Origin: Alphaproteobacteria bacterium
GTDB lineage: Bacteria > Pseudomonadota > Alphaproteobacteria > UBA8366 > Aestuariispiraceae
NCBI GenBank assembly: GCA_030065235.1
Contig: JASJDC010000003.1
Coordinates: 248,001 to 312,000 of the forward strand
Length of the DNA stretch: 64,000 bases
Direction of reading: 5' to 3'
Shown: positions 26,214 to 37,562 of the stretch, one piece after another
How positions within the stretch are numbered: position 1 is the stretch's first letter
Layout: the number at the start of each line of letters is the position of its first letter
Position numbers and translations under genes: made by a program
The notes under the pieces: generated by a model
Told to the model about the DNA's origin: nothing
The model's database searches: none
Seen by the model: only the letters and a program-made list of their open reading frames with translations

Positions 26214-27119
26214 TCATTTGTCGCCTTTGGCGACCGCCTCGAATTGTTCCGGGATGAGCAGGTAGCCGCCAATCAAAAAACACACCGCCCCGGCGAATGT
26301 GCTGAAATTCGCCAGCCACGGCGCGGCCAGCGCCTCGTCCGGCGTGACGAAGCTGGCCAGCGCCGAGATCATGAAAAAGATCGATCCGATCATATTCACA
26401 AAGGTGATCCACCAGGAGAGATCGTTGAAGCGCCATGTCCAATATCGATGCGACACTTCGATCACCGCGGCGTGGCTGGCGATGAGAAAAAGGATCGACC
26501 CGATCAAATTGGGCGTCCAAACAATGACATCCTCCGCCACCCAATCCAGGCCGGCGATCATCGCGTCCGCTGTGTTCAGATTGAAGAACAGCATCCCGAC
26601 CAGTTGGGCCACCACGGCGACATAGCCGATGTTGCGCGGACGCCAGGCGAAAAGCAGACGGCGGCGCCGGCTTGCGCCCTCGGGGTCGCCGATGTCCTCC
26701 ACATCGCCTTTGGCGACTTCGACATATTGCAGAATGCCCGCCGAGGTGAAGAACAGCGAGCCGATAAAGAAGATCCAGCCAACATGACCCGGGTCGATCG
26801 AGCGTATCCAGGGTGCGTCCGGCCAAGTTCCCATCGCCCCGCCGACCGCGAACAGCGCGGAGCCTATGATGAAAAACACGCCCGTCCACCAGCCCATCCG
26901 CCGCGGGCCCCAGAATTCCAGCCATCGATGGCGTATCCTCCGAAGCGCTCTGTCAGGGCGTGCGTCAATCGTCTGAACCGCGAGCGGCGGAAGACCTTTG
27001 CGCTCGCGGCGTGACGTATAGAGCAGCGCGCCCTCGCCGGACTGCGTTTCGGTCGCCCAGGTGACGAAGGGGCCGACCTGATGTCGATATGGTTTTAGAC
27101 CGGATTCCGTTTCAGACAT
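26214..27119 (-). CDS. Hypothetical six-helix membrane protein with internal repeats (YrhK-like)
   Basis: This 301-aa protein has an N-terminal soluble region of about 75 residues, then six hydrophobic segments with a repeating pattern. VGWIFFIGSLFFTSAG, PNLIGSILFLIASHAA and VNMIGSIFFMISALAS share a glycine-serine-phenylalanine core. This looks like an internally duplicated two-helix unit, possibly three copies, resembling the YrhK domain. ATG 27119 was preferred over the adjacent GTG 27122. No function is known. It is divergent from ppx to its right. Confidence 0.7.
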   Translation of the reverse strand: MSETESGLKPYRHQVGPFVTWATETQSGEGALLYTSRRERKGLPPLAVQTIDARPDRALRRIRHRWLEFWGPRRMGWWTGVFFIIGSALFAVGGAMGTWPDAPWIRSIDPGHVGWIFFIGSLFFTSAGILQYVEVAKGDVEDIGDPEGASRRRRLLFAWRPRNIGYVAVVAQLVGMLFFNLNTADAMIAGLDWVAEDVIVWTPNLIGSILFLIASHAAVIEVSHRYWTWRFNDLSWWITFVNMIGSIFFMISALASFVTPDEALAAPWLANFSTFAGAVCFLIGGYLLIPEQFEAVAKGDK

Positions 27120-27287
27120 CACGCTTCGCCCGCGTTATCTCGCTTGCAGCGACCCTAGCAACACCGCGCGTGGCGCAAAAGCGCAGATGCCGCCGGCGTG
27201 CGCCCATCCGCTTGCGTCCAGGCGCCGTCTCCCGCACACTGTCACGAGAGTTACGGTTGGAACAGGCGGTGTGTCGGCGGACGGGCG

Positions 27288-28424
27288 ATGATGGATGGCG
27301 GCGTGACAGAGGCGGAACGGGGGGCGCGGGTTCCCGACGCCGTGTCGCCGGCCAGCGTCGCATCACAGGCCGAGGACGTGGGGGATTCTGAAACCCGCGC
27401 CGTCTACGCCGCCATCGACTTGGGGACGTCGAGCTGTCGCCTGTTGGTGGCAAGGCCCCATCCTCCCCATAGACCCGCGCCGCCCCAAAGCAATTTCCAG
27501 GTTGTCGCCTCCTACGCCCGGAATGTGCGTCTGGGCGAAGGCGTAGGCGAGAACGGCGCCCTCAGCGACGCGGCGATGGCCCGGGCGATGGAGGCGCTGC
27601 GCCATATCGACGGCAAGATGCGGCAAAACAGCGTGACGCGCCTGCGCGGCGTCGCCACCGCCGCCTGCCGCCGCGCGTCGAACAGCCTGGATTTTCTCGA
27701 CACGGTGCGGGACGCGTTCGGCTTCAAGCTGGATATCATCGACCCGCAGGAAGAGGCTCGCTTGGCGCTGCACGGGTGTTTGCCTCTGATGGACGAAGGG
27801 CGACCCTATGGGCTGGTTTTCGATATCGGCGGCGGATCGACCCAGATCATCTGGATGAAACGCAATGCCGAGGGCGGCCCCGGCGCTGGGAGCGGGACGA
27901 AACAGCCGGACGTATCGGTTCTCGCCACCCATTCGGTGCCTGACGGCGTCGTGTCCCTGACCGAGCGGTACGGTGCAAAACTGGCCGACCCGCATGTCTA
28001 TGACCGCTGTGTCGCAGAACTCGCCGACTCGATCGGGCGGTTCTGCAAGGCGCATGGGGTCAAGGAGGCGGTCGAGGCGGGCCAGGTGCAGATGATCGGC
28101 GCTTCCGGCACCGTGACCACACTGGCCGGGATCGAGATGGGGCTGCGGCGCTATATCCGCAGCGAGGTCGACGGCGCGACTTTAAGCTTTCAGAGGGTTC
28201 AGCGGCTGACCGGATTCTTGCGCGACCTGGGGCGGGCCGACTTGGCGGCCCAGCCCTGCATCGGCGAGGACCGGGCGGAGCTGATGCGCGCCGGCTGCGC
28301 CATCCTAGACGCGCTCTGCGCCTGTTGGCCGGTCGGGCGCCTGCGGGTCGCCGATCGCGGCCTGCGCGAGGGGATCTTGCTCGACATGATGCGCGAGGAC
28401 GGCGTTCTGCCGTTGGGCTTGTAG
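27288..28424 (+). CDS. ppx: Ppx/GppA family exopolyphosphatase
   Basis: This 378-aa member of the sugar-kinase/actin ATPase fold hydrolyses polyphosphate or pppGpp. It has the phosphate-1 segment YAAIDLGTSSCRLLVARP, the TAACRRASNS region and the GGGSTQIIWM phosphate-2 loop. An acidic stretch follows (IDPQEEARLALHG), which suits the catalytic Glu. An internal GASGTVTTLAGIEMGLRRY is typical. A helical C-terminal HD-like extension is not visible, so it is the shorter alphaproteobacterial form. A longer N-terminal frame exists but is poor. rlmE begins 13 bp after its stop. Confidence 0.92.
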   Translation: MMDGGVTEAERGARVPDAVSPASVASQAEDVGDSETRAVYAAIDLGTSSCRLLVARPHPPHRPAPPQSNFQVVASYARNVRLGEGVGENGALSDAAMARAMEALRHIDGKMRQNSVTRLRGVATAACRRASNSLDFLDTVRDAFGFKLDIIDPQEEARLALHGCLPLMDEGRPYGLVFDIGGGSTQIIWMKRNAEGGPGAGSGTKQPDVSVLATHSVPDGVVSLTERYGAKLADPHVYDRCVAELADSIGRFCKAHGVKEAVEAGQVQMIGASGTVTTLAGIEMGLRRYIRSEVDGATLSFQRVQRLTGFLRDLGRADLAAQPCIGEDRAELMRAGCAILDALCACWPVGRLRVADRGLREGILLDMMREDGVLPLGL

Positions 28425-28437
28425 GCGCGGACAGGCC

Positions 28438-29193
28438 GTGGCGCGCAAATCCGGGTCCCGCTCCGGGAGGTCCTCCCGAGGCTCTGTCGGCGGCGCCGGC
28501 CTGGGCGGCGCGCGCCAGAAAACGGTGCGGGTCAAAACGGCGAAACGCCGGTCGAACGCGTCCGCGCGTTGGTTGCAGAGGCAACTGAACGATCCTTACG
28601 TCGCCGAGGCTCGTAAGCGCGGCTACCGCAGCCGGGCCGCCTTCAAGCTTTTGGAACTGGACGACCGCTACGGCTTCTTGAAGCGCGGCGCCTCTGTGGT
28701 TGATCTCGGCTGTGCGCCAGGCGGCTGGACGCAGATCGCGGTTAAAAGGGCCAATCCCAACCATGATGCTGACAACAAGGTCATCGGCATCGATATCCTG
28801 GCGGCGGAACCGGTCGCCGGCGCCGAGATCCTGCTCGGAGACTTCATGGCGCCGGATGCGCCGGACCGTTTGCGCGCCGTCCTGAACGGCCCGGTCGACG
28901 TGGTGCTCAGCGACATGGCGGCCAGCAGCACCGGTCACGCCCAGACCGATCATCTGCGGATCATCGGTCTGGCGGAAGCGGCTTTGGAATTCGCGTTGGA
29001 AGTCCTCGCGCCGGGCGGCGTCTTCGTGGCGAAAGTGTTTTCCGGCGGGGCCGAGGGCGCGTTGCTGAAGGCGTTGAAGCGCAGTTTCGCCAAGGTCGCT
29101 CATTTCAAACCGCCCGCCAGCCGGAAAGAATCGGCCGAGACCTATGTCATCGCCCTGGGCTTTCGCGGTGATCCTGCGCGTCCAGAGGACTAA
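28438..29193 (+). CDS. rlmE: 23S rRNA (uridine-2'-O)-methyltransferase RlmE
   Basis: This 251-aa SAM-dependent enzyme methylates U2552 of 23S rRNA. The K-D-K-E catalytic set can be seen in YRSRAAFKLLELDDRYGF, DLGCAPGGWTQIAVKRAN (SAM site), VVLSDMAASSTGHAQTDH and VFVAKVFSGGAEG. It starts with GTG 28438. The first 35 residues are basic and Ser/Gly-rich, a longer N-terminal extension than E. coli RlmE and probably disordered. It follows ppx by 13 bp, a widespread alphaproteobacterial pair. Confidence 0.94.
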   Translation: MARKSGSRSGRSSRGSVGGAGLGGARQKTVRVKTAKRRSNASARWLQRQLNDPYVAEARKRGYRSRAAFKLLELDDRYGFLKRGASVVDLGCAPGGWTQIAVKRANPNHDADNKVIGIDILAAEPVAGAEILLGDFMAPDAPDRLRAVLNGPVDVVLSDMAASSTGHAQTDHLRIIGLAEAALEFALEVLAPGGVFVAKVFSGGAEGALLKALKRSFAKVAHFKPPASRKESAETYVIALGFRGDPARPED

Positions 29194-29239
29194 AATCATA
29201 CGAATTTGCATGACGGTGGTCTTTGACCGCTTGTTTTGA

Positions 29240-30904
<1,665 letters not shown>

Positions 30905-30950
30905 GCCTCGGGTGCGGCGGCGGGTCAGGGGTCGTTTGGGCGGGGCGGTC

Positions 30951-32264
30951 GTGAAGCCCGGCGCGCGGCTGCAAACGGCGATCGAGCTGTTGCGCGAAAT
31001 CGACGCGACCGGCCGGCCGGCGGACCAGGTCCTGAATGAAGGCTTCAGAAAGCGGCGCTATGCGGGGTCGAAGGATCGCGCCGCCATCGCCGAGTCCGTC
31101 TATGGCGTGATGCGACGGCGTGGCGAATTGGACTGGCTCAGCGAGCAGGCGGGCCTCATCCCCGACCCGCGCCGCCGCGTCCTGATCCGAGAACTCGCCT
31201 GGAACGGTGTCGATCGGCAAGCGCTCGTCGAGCAGATCGGCGCGGCCGCGCATGGGCCGGCGGCGCTGAGCCCGGAGGAGGCCGCGGCCTTCGACTCGCT
31301 GCCCGAGGGCGCGGCGGCGCCGGAGGCCGCTCGCGGCAACATGCCGGCCTGGATGCAGGATCGTCTGCGCGTCACCTTCGGGGCTGACTGGCGGGCGGAG
31401 ATCGCCGCGCTGAACAAACTGGCGCCGGTCGATTTGCGGGTGAACACGCTCAAGACCGACCGGCCCGGCGCAGTCGCCGCTCTCGCCGCCGAGGGACTCG
31501 AGGCCGCGCCGACGCCGCTCTCGCCGATCGGGTTGCGGCTTTCGGCGCGCCGCCCGATCGCCGGGACGGAGGCTTTCAAGAAAGGTTTGGTCGAGATCCA
31601 AGACGAAGGCTCGCAACTCGCGTCGGCGCTTGTCGATGCGCGGCCCGGCATGAAGGTCGTGGATTTTTGCGCCGGCGGCGGCGGCAAGTCGCTGGCGCTG
31701 GCCGCGGCGATGCAGAACACCGGCCGGATCGTCGCCTGCGACACGTCCGAGAGCCGGCTGAAACGCGCGGCGGACCGGCTGCGCAGGGCGGGGGCGCACA
31801 TGGTGGAACGCCGGGTCCTCTCGTCGGAGCGTGACAAATGGATCGGTCGGCGCGCGGGCAAGTTCGATGGCGGCTTCGATCGGGTTCTGGTCGACGCGCC
31901 CTGTTCCGGGACCGGCACCCTGCGCCGCAGCCCGGACCTGAAATGGCGGATCGACGCGGCGGATGTCACGGCCTATTCGGAGCGGCAGGCGCATATCCTG
32001 GAAGCCGCCGCGCGGCTGGTCGCGCCGGGCGGGCGGATGATCTATGTTACCTGTTCGCTGTTTGACGAAGAGAATGGCGACCCGGTCCGCCGGTTTCTCG
32101 ACAGTCGCGACGATTTCTTCAGCCACCCTTTGAGCGATCTCTGGCCCGGGGTTCTTCCGGGAACGGCGCCGGACGCGGCGCTCAGTGGCGACGCCTTGCT
32201 GATGACGCCGCGCCGGACCGGGACCGACGGGTTCTTCATCGCTATCATCGGCCGGAAACGGTGA
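30951..32264 (+). CDS. RsmB/NOP family RNA m5C methyltransferase
   Basis: This 437-aa SAM-dependent RNA cytosine-C5 methyltransferase has an N-terminal NusB-like helical domain (GARLQTAIELLREID) and a Rossmann domain with the SAM site VVDFCAGGGGKSLALAAAM. The catalytic cysteines are in LVDAPCSGTGTLRR and MIYVTCSLFDEENG. GTG 30951 gives the usual family N-terminus after a GGGGCGG site. A TTG at 30894, overlapping guaB by 11 bp, is possible but adds an Arg-rich leader. The rRNA site cannot be assigned, although RsmB (C967) is the most common annotation. It is placed between guaB and guaA. Confidence 0.92.
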   Translation: MKPGARLQTAIELLREIDATGRPADQVLNEGFRKRRYAGSKDRAAIAESVYGVMRRRGELDWLSEQAGLIPDPRRRVLIRELAWNGVDRQALVEQIGAAAHGPAALSPEEAAAFDSLPEGAAAPEAARGNMPAWMQDRLRVTFGADWRAEIAALNKLAPVDLRVNTLKTDRPGAVAALAAEGLEAAPTPLSPIGLRLSARRPIAGTEAFKKGLVEIQDEGSQLASALVDARPGMKVVDFCAGGGGKSLALAAAMQNTGRIVACDTSESRLKRAADRLRRAGAHMVERRVLSSERDKWIGRRAGKFDGGFDRVLVDAPCSGTGTLRRSPDLKWRIDAADVTAYSERQAHILEAAARLVAPGGRMIYVTCSLFDEENGDPVRRFLDSRDDFFSHPLSDLWPGVLPGTAPDAALSGDALLMTPRRTGTDGFFIAIIGRKR

Positions 32265-32309
32265 TGTGGCTTGTAAGAGCAGTGAGCGGTACAAAAGGAA
32301 CAGCGCGGT

Positions 32310-33860
32310 ATGAGTGACCGTATACTGATCGTCGATTTCGGCAGCCAAGTGACGCAACTGATCGCCCGCCGCGTCCGCGAATCCGGCGTCTATTGCGAGG
32401 TTCATCCTTTCAACAAGACCAGTGTCGAGAGCATCAAATCTTTCGATCCGAAAGGCGTGATCCTGTCGGGCGGGCCCGCCAGCGTCACCCATCACGACAC
32501 GCCGCGCGCGCCGGACGGTCTGTTCGAGATGGGCCTGCCGATCTTCGGCATCTGTTACGGTCAGCAGACCATGTGCGCGCAACTGGGCGGCGCGGTTGAG
32601 ACCTCGGACCATCATGAATTCGGCCGCGCCGAGCTCTCGGTCACCGAAGACTGCGCCCTTTTCCAGGATGTCTGGCCGCCCGGCGAACGCCACATTGTCT
32701 GGATGAGCCATGGCGACCGCGTCGCGCGACTGCCGGACGGATTCCAAATCGTCGGGACCAGCGACGGCGCGCCCTATGCGGCGGTGGCGGACGAGTCGCG
32801 CGGCTTCTATGCCGTGCAATTTCACCCGGAAGTTGTGCATACCACTCATGGCGCCGACATCATCCGCAACTTCACGCATCGGATATGCGGCTGCGCCGGG
32901 GATTGGACCATGGCCGCCTTTCGCGAGCACGCGATTGCGGAGATCCGAAAACAGGTCGGCGCGGGGCGGGTCGTCTGCGCCCTCTCGGGCGGTGTGGATT
33001 CGTCGGTCGCAGCGGTCCTTCTCCATGAAGCCGTTGGTGATAAGCTGACCTGCATCTTCGTCGATCATGGGCTCTTGCGTCAGGGCGAGGCCGAACAGGT
33101 CGTCGCGCTGTTCCGACAGCATTACAACATCCCACTGGTGCATCGCGATGCGTCTGATCTGTTCCTCAGCGCGCTGGACGGCGTTGAAGACCCGGAGAAG
33201 AAACGCAAGATCATCGGCGGCCTGTTCATCGACGTGTTCGACGAGGAGGCGACCAAGGCGGGCGGGGCGGACTTCCTGGCCCAAGGCACGCTCTATCCCG
33301 ACGTGATCGAAAGCGTCTCTTTCGCTGGCGGCCCGTCGGTCACGATCAAGTCGCACCACAATGTCGGCGGCTTGCCGGAGCGTATGAAGATGGCCCTGGT
33401 CGAGCCGCTGCGCGAGCTGTTCAAGGATGAGGTCCGCGCGCTGGGCCATGAATTGGGACTGCCGGATAGCCTGATCGGCCGGCACCCTTTTCCGGGGCCG
33501 GGGCTCGCCATTCGAATACCGGGACCTGTGACTCGGGAGAAGGCGGATATCCTGCGCCAAGCCGATGCGATCTATCTCGACGAGATCCGCAAGGCGGGGC
33601 TGTATGACGAAATCTGGCAGGCCTTCGCCGTACTGTTGCCGGTGAAGACGGTCGGCGTGATGGGCGACAGCCGGTCCTATGACTATGTCTGCGGCTTGCG
33701 CGCCGTCACCTCGACCGACGGCATGACGGCCGACAGCTACCCGTTCGAGCACGCCTTCCTCGCCCAGACCGCCACTCGCATCATCAACCAGGTCCGCGGC
33801 GTCAATCGTGTCGTGTACGATGTCACCTCAAAACCACCGGGAACCATTGAGTGGGAGTGA
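32310..33860 (+). CDS. guaA: GMP synthase (glutamine-hydrolysing) GuaA
   Basis: This 516-aa two-domain enzyme converts XMP to GMP using glutamine-derived ammonia and ATP. The N-terminal class I glutamine amidotransferase has the Cys triad residue in [17 protein letters not shown], and the His/Glu in [10 protein letters not shown]. The C-terminal N-type ATP pyrophosphatase has [15 protein letters not shown] and [16 protein letters not shown]. The dimerisation domain ends [11 protein letters not shown]. Length is normal. It starts 45 bp after the RsmB-type gene. No purine riboswitch is visible in that short gap. Confidence 0.97.
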   Translation: MSDRILIVDFGSQVTQLIARRVRESGVYCEVHPFNKTSVESIKSFDPKGVILSGGPASVTHHDTPRAPDGLFEMGLPIFGICYGQQTMCAQLGGAVETSDHHEFGRAELSVTEDCALFQDVWPPGERHIVWMSHGDRVARLPDGFQIVGTSDGAPYAAVADESRGFYAVQFHPEVVHTTHGADIIRNFTHRICGCAGDWTMAAFREHAIAEIRKQVGAGRVVCALSGGVDSSVAAVLLHEAVGDKLTCIFVDHGLLRQGEAEQVVALFRQHYNIPLVHRDASDLFLSALDGVEDPEKKRKIIGGLFIDVFDEEATKAGGADFLAQGTLYPDVIESVSFAGGPSVTIKSHHNVGGLPERMKMALVEPLRELFKDEVRALGHELGLPDSLIGRHPFPGPGLAIRIPGPVTREKADILRQADAIYLDEIRKAGLYDEIWQAFAVLLPVKTVGVMGDSRSYDYVCGLRAVTSTDGMTADSYPFEHAFLAQTATRIINQVRGVNRVVYDVTSKPPGTIEWE

Positions 33861-33932
33861 CGAAGCGGTGACGATCCCAATTCAGGTACGACTATTATTT
33901 GTATCGACTAAATCCTGTCCTTGAGGGTCGCC

Positions 33933-34640
33933 ATGGCCGAGGCAAGATATCGGGTCACGTACTGGCCGACCGCTTTCCGCGGGTGCTTTGTCAGTTACCT
34001 GTTGGCCTATCGGGACGTTGCGTTCGTCGAAGAGGAGGACCCGGAGAAGATCGCGTATAGGATGGCGCTGCCGACGGAGGATCAACCGGTCCCTTGGATT
34101 GGCCCACCCTTGTTGGAAGACCTGAAGACGGGGCGCGCCCTCAGTCAGGTTCCGGCGATTGCGCTCTATCTGTCGCGCGCTCTCGACCTGCAACCGGACG
34201 ATCCCTATCACCTGGCGCGATGCCTCAAGATACAAATGGATTGCAACGACGTCTTGATGGAGATCTGCCGCTACAATGGAACCATGATGTGGGAACGCGA
34301 GGCGTGGAGCTTTTTCCGGTCGGAGCGTCTGCCGCGCTGGATGGACGTGTTTGAGCAGGAGCTCGACCAGGGAACGATCGGCAAGCCCCGCATGAATTTT
34401 GCCGACATTGCGGTGTTTGCACTGTTCGGAAACATGGTCCGATGTTTGCCCGACCTCGCGTCGGACCTCGCGCGACAGGCGCCGCGCCTATGCGCGCAGT
34501 GCCTTGAGATCGGATCGGCGCCGTCGGTTGCGGCCTATGTCGCCGAGCAAGAGAAGAAATTCGGCCTCTCGTATTGCGGCGGTCAGATCGAGCAATCGAT
34601 CCGCGATCAGTTGCGGTTGGACGCTAAAGCTTCGTCTTAG
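33933..34640 (+). CDS. GST-like protein (thioredoxin-fold N-terminus, helical C-terminus)
   Basis: This 235-aa protein starts MAEARYRVTYWPTAFRGCFVSYLLAY, with an ALSQVPAIALYLSRALDL segment resembling the GST glutathione-binding strand and helix. The C-terminal region is helical, with a conserved RMNFADIAVFALFG. Similarity to GSTs is looser than for the paralogs at 13068 and 18460. A specific class is not assignable. ATG 33933 sits after GAGGG. It follows guaA by about 70 bp but is probably a separate unit. Confidence 0.75.
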   Translation: MAEARYRVTYWPTAFRGCFVSYLLAYRDVAFVEEEDPEKIAYRMALPTEDQPVPWIGPPLLEDLKTGRALSQVPAIALYLSRALDLQPDDPYHLARCLKIQMDCNDVLMEICRYNGTMMWEREAWSFFRSERLPRWMDVFEQELDQGTIGKPRMNFADIAVFALFGNMVRCLPDLASDLARQAPRLCAQCLEIGSAPSVAAYVAEQEKKFGLSYCGGQIEQSIRDQLRLDAKASS

Positions 34641-34663
34641 GCGCCGCTATAGGCAGGTCGTCG

Positions 34664-34692
34664 GCGGGCTCCGACAGGGCGCCGGAGCCCGC
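34664..34692. terminator. Hairpin between convergent genes
   Basis: Perfect ten-base arms GCGGGCTCCG (34664-34673) and CGGAGCCCGC (34683-34692) flank a nine-base loop. It lies 24 bp past the rightward GST-like gene and 8 bp past the stop of the leftward dehydrogenase. No U-run follows on either strand, so it may act as a bidirectional pause, a Rho-assisted end or an RNA 3' protector rather than a classical terminator. Confidence 0.5.
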
Positions 34693-34699
34693 ACGACCG

Positions 34700-35809
34700 T
34701 TACTTCTTCGGCGCGATGCGATAGATCCCGCCTTCTGGGTCGTCATTCAAGACGTAGAGCGCGCCGTCCGGTCCTTCGCGCACATCGCGAATACGGCCCA
34801 ATACGCCGTCAATGACGTATTCCGTGCCGATCACCGATCCGCTGTCGTTCAGCATCACCCGAATCAACGCAGTCTGAACCAAGGAGCCTGTGAACAGGTC
34901 GCCCTTCCAATTGGGGAAGGCGTCGCCTTCATAGACTTCAAGACCCGAGAGCGCGACGGTCGGCGCGACGCCCCAGGTGAAAACCGGCTCTATAAACGTG
35001 TTGGCCGCTTCCGCGCCGGGCGCATCCGAGCCGCCAAAGGTGCGGGTCGGCCAGCCGTAGTTGCCGCCCATGTCGACCTTGTTCAGTTCGCCGCCGCCGA
35101 CGCCGCCATGGTCGATCGCCCAAATCTCACCGGCCTCCGTAATGGCCACGCCTTGAGAGTTCTTGAAGCCCCAAGCGTAGATCGCCGGATGCAGATCGCC
35201 GCCTGGATTGCCGGCGACGGGCGCGCCTTCCGGCGTCATGCGAATGATCGTCCCCAACGTGTTCGAGCCGTCTTGCGCGTTCGCGCGGGCGTTATGGTCA
35301 CCGACTGTAATCAGCAGGTTGCCGTCAGACATGAACCGGATGCGCGAGCCAAACCCCTGATCCTGCTCGACTTTGACTTCTGCTTCGTAAATCGTCGTGA
35401 CATTCTCCAGCGCGCCGCCTGAGATCTGCGCCGAGGCGACCTTCAACCACCGCATGCCGTCTGCGAGGTCGGAGTAGGCGAAAAACACAGTATTATCGTC
35501 GGCGAAAGACGGGCTGGCGCTGATATCCAGAAGACCATCGCGAAACTCGCTTGTGATCGCCGGCACGCCTGTCAGAGGCGCACCGACCGTGCCGTCCGCC
35601 TCAACGATCCGGATACGCCCAGGACGTTCGGTGACGACCATCCGCCCGTCCGGAAGGAAATCCAGCCCCCAAGGATGCTCGAGCCCTTCGGCGACGGTTT
35701 GCAACAAGTAACTATGTTCAGATGTGACGACCTCATCGCCGTGACCGTCCGCCAAAGCCGCGCTCGACATCAGCGCGCAGGCGGCGACGCATCCCAGAAA
35801 CTTCTTCAT
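34700..35809 (-). CDS. PQQ-dependent sugar dehydrogenase / sorbosone dehydrogenase family protein (exported)
   Basis: This 369-aa protein has an N-terminal signal peptide (MKKFLGCVAACALMSSAALA) and is likely periplasmic. It shows the beta-propeller features of the soluble aldose-dehydrogenase (YliI) family: GLEHPWGLDFLPDGRMVVTE, ERPGRIRI, TVGDHNARANAQ, IYAWGFKNSQGVA, INHG-like DHGGVGGGELN and RDVREGPDGALYVLND. PQQ and Ca2+ binding is typical. ATG 35809 is preceded by AGGGAGGG. The frame extends upstream without similarity and was trimmed. The physiological sugar is unknown. Confidence 0.88.
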   Translation of the reverse strand: MKKFLGCVAACALMSSAALADGHGDEVVTSEHSYLLQTVAEGLEHPWGLDFLPDGRMVVTERPGRIRIVEADGTVGAPLTGVPAITSEFRDGLLDISASPSFADDNTVFFAYSDLADGMRWLKVASAQISGGALENVTTIYEAEVKVEQDQGFGSRIRFMSDGNLLITVGDHNARANAQDGSNTLGTIIRMTPEGAPVAGNPGGDLHPAIYAWGFKNSQGVAITEAGEIWAIDHGGVGGGELNKVDMGGNYGWPTRTFGGSDAPGAEAANTFIEPVFTWGVAPTVALSGLEVYEGDAFPNWKGDLFTGSLVQTALIRVMLNDSGSVIGTEYVIDGVLGRIRDVREGPDGALYVLNDDPEGGIYRIAPKK

Positions 35810-36065
35810 TCGAAGCACCCTCCCTACTCGGTATAAATGGTGACCAAAATATAACACGTGAGACATCACTATATCGCAGGGCCGAAGAAATACATCCAGT
35901 TTCTTATGCATTTTAAGCCGCAGATACATGCGATCTGACTAAACGAGACAGTTGTATGCAAAGACAGCCGTGCCCGGCTGTTCGCCGGCCTTTCCTGTGC
36001 ACGCCGCCCCGGTCCGCTGGTCTCAGGGCGGGGAGAACGGCGAGCAATTCGGGAGGCCGGCTCGA

Positions 36066-37094
36066 CTAAGGCCGGAACAGGTGGGATTTCCGCAAGAGCG
36101 ATCTGGGCTTGATGTCGTGCCGTTCAAACCCGGCATCGGGGCGGCGCCCGCCCTGATCGAGATGCCGCAGCATGACCTGACTGAGAAGTTCGGCGACCCG
36201 GTCGTCTTCAGTCGAAAAGGTCGAGAGCGGGGGCGCGGTATGCGCGGACCCGGGGAAGTTTTGTCCGCCAAAGATCGCCAAATCGCGCCCGACGGTCTTG
36301 CCCGCCGCCGCGGCGGCGCGAAAGACGCCGAACGCCAGCGAATCTTGGATGCAGGCGAAGGCGTTGCGGCCGCGGCCGCCGGCGAGGACACGGGCCGCAG
36401 CGTCTTCGCCAGACGCTTCCGTCATTTCGACCCGCCAGACCCGGGGCTCGCGCCGCCCCTGCGCCGCCGCTTCTTCCAGAGCGCCGCGCACATAATTGTC
36501 TGCGAAGTTCAAACCCTCGGGCGCGCTTATAATCTCTATGGCGTCACCCGCCGTGGCGCTAAGGGCGCGAATGGCGAGACGCCCCGCTTCGGCATAGTCG
36601 ATCTCGACCGACGGGTGACTGTCTGGCCAATCTGTCCTGCCGAACGTGATGAAAGGCAGACCGGCGTCCAGCAGCAGCCGCACCCGTGGATCATGTCTAC
36701 GTGTGCGGCCCAGGACCATTGCGTCGGCCAGCCGTTCTTCTACGATCTGCCTGACGAGGGCGGCCTCTTCCGCGCGCTGGCGCGCCGCGAAAACGGCCAG
36801 AGTCCGACCCTTGTCGCGCAAATGCTGATCGAGCGTGGACAGCAGTTCGAGAAAGATCGGCGAGGCGAATCGTTGCTGCGGCGGCGAGAGCAGCACGGCG
36901 ACGCGCCCCGTCGCGCCCCCCCGAAGCGCGCGGGCCGCAGCGTTCGGACGGTAGTCATAGCGCTGCGCCAAATCCTGCACCGCATGGCGCGTCTCGGGCT
37001 TCACGCGGGGGTCGTCGCGCAACGCGCGCGAGACTGTCGACACATCGACCCCGAGTTCCGCCGCCAGCGTCTTCAGCCCCACCGGTTTCTGCAT
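36066..37094 (-). CDS. LacI-family transcriptional regulator
   Basis: This 342-aa repressor has the N-terminal helix-turn-helix KTLAAELGVDVSTVSRALRD, a YDYRPNAAARALRGG hinge and a periplasmic-binding-like effector domain (about residues 62-335). It is divergent from an EthD/SDR/GH31 operon. An 18-bp palindrome, AATCCAAACGTTTGTATT, lies in the 135-bp gap between them (37164-37181). The near-identical palindrome AATACAAACGTTTGTATT occurs upstream of the ABC-transporter operon at 45922-45939. CAAACGTTTG cores suit LacI-family operators, so this protein is the probable shared regulator of both operons. The effector is presumably a sugar or sugar lactone. Confidence 0.92.
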   Translation of the reverse strand: MQKPVGLKTLAAELGVDVSTVSRALRDDPRVKPETRHAVQDLAQRYDYRPNAAARALRGGATGRVAVLLSPPQQRFASPIFLELLSTLDQHLRDKGRTLAVFAARQRAEEAALVRQIVEERLADAMVLGRTRRHDPRVRLLLDAGLPFITFGRTDWPDSHPSVEIDYAEAGRLAIRALSATAGDAIEIISAPEGLNFADNYVRGALEEAAAQGRREPRVWRVEMTEASGEDAAARVLAGGRGRNAFACIQDSLAFGVFRAAAAAGKTVGRDLAIFGGQNFPGSAHTAPPLSTFSTEDDRVAELLSQVMLRHLDQGGRRPDAGFERHDIKPRSLLRKSHLFRP

Positions 37095-37163
37095 GCGCCG
37101 ACTTCCTCTCCGATACTCCTCGCCCCATGAAGCCTAGCGCCCGTGACGCGTCGAGAAAACAAG

Positions 37164-37181
37164 AATCCAAACGTTTGTATT
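37164..37181. promoter_or_regulatory. LacI-type operator between the regulator and the glycosidase operon
   Basis: AATCCAAACGTTTGTATT is an 18-bp near-perfect palindrome around a central CG, 70 bp upstream of the regulator and 49 bp upstream of the EthD-like gene. It differs at one base from the site at 45922-45939. The central CG with flanking AAA/TTT is typical of LacI-family operators. Confidence 0.85.
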
Positions 37182-37229
37182 GACCCTGCGCTGGATTCAT
37201 CGTGTCATTGAAAGGGAGGACTGACAGGG

Positions 37230-37562
37230 ATGATAAAGCTCGTCGCGCTCGTCAAAAAACGGCCGGACCTGTCGGTCGAGGCCTTCCGCGATTATTGGCT
37301 CGGAACCCATGCGCCGCTGGCTGCGGCCATTCCGGGCATGCGCGGATATCGCATCAATATCGCGGGCGATCCCGGAGCGGCGCCGCCCGCGTCGTATGAC
37401 GGATCGGCCGAAATCTGGTTTGATGACCGCGCATCGATGGAAGCGGGCCTCGACTCGCCGGAAGGCGTGATCGCCGGCGACGACACCGCGCATTTCGCCG
37501 CTGACATCCAGTTCCTCGTGACGGAAGAGCATGTGATCCTGCCCAAAGACGCGGCGTCATGA
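37230..37562 (+). CDS. EthD-domain protein
   Basis: This 110-aa protein begins MIKLVALVKKRPDLSVEAFRDYWLGTHAPLA, the typical EthD ferredoxin-like fold start with the WxGTHA motif. EthD-like proteins are small alpha/beta-barrel dimers of uncertain catalytic role, often encoded with oxidoreductases. Its last 4 bp overlap the next gene (ATGA), so translation is coupled. As the first gene of the operon it sits directly downstream of the operator. A role in sugar metabolism is inferred only from position. Confidence 0.88.
   Translation: MIKLVALVKKRPDLSVEAFRDYWLGTHAPLAAAIPGMRGYRINIAGDPGAAPPASYDGSAEIWFDDRASMEAGLDSPEGVIAGDDTAHFAADIQFLVTEEHVILPKDAAS

Noticed and set aside
32265-32309. Possible purine riboswitch before guaA
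   Set aside because: The gap is only 45 bp and no aptamer-like fold is visible.
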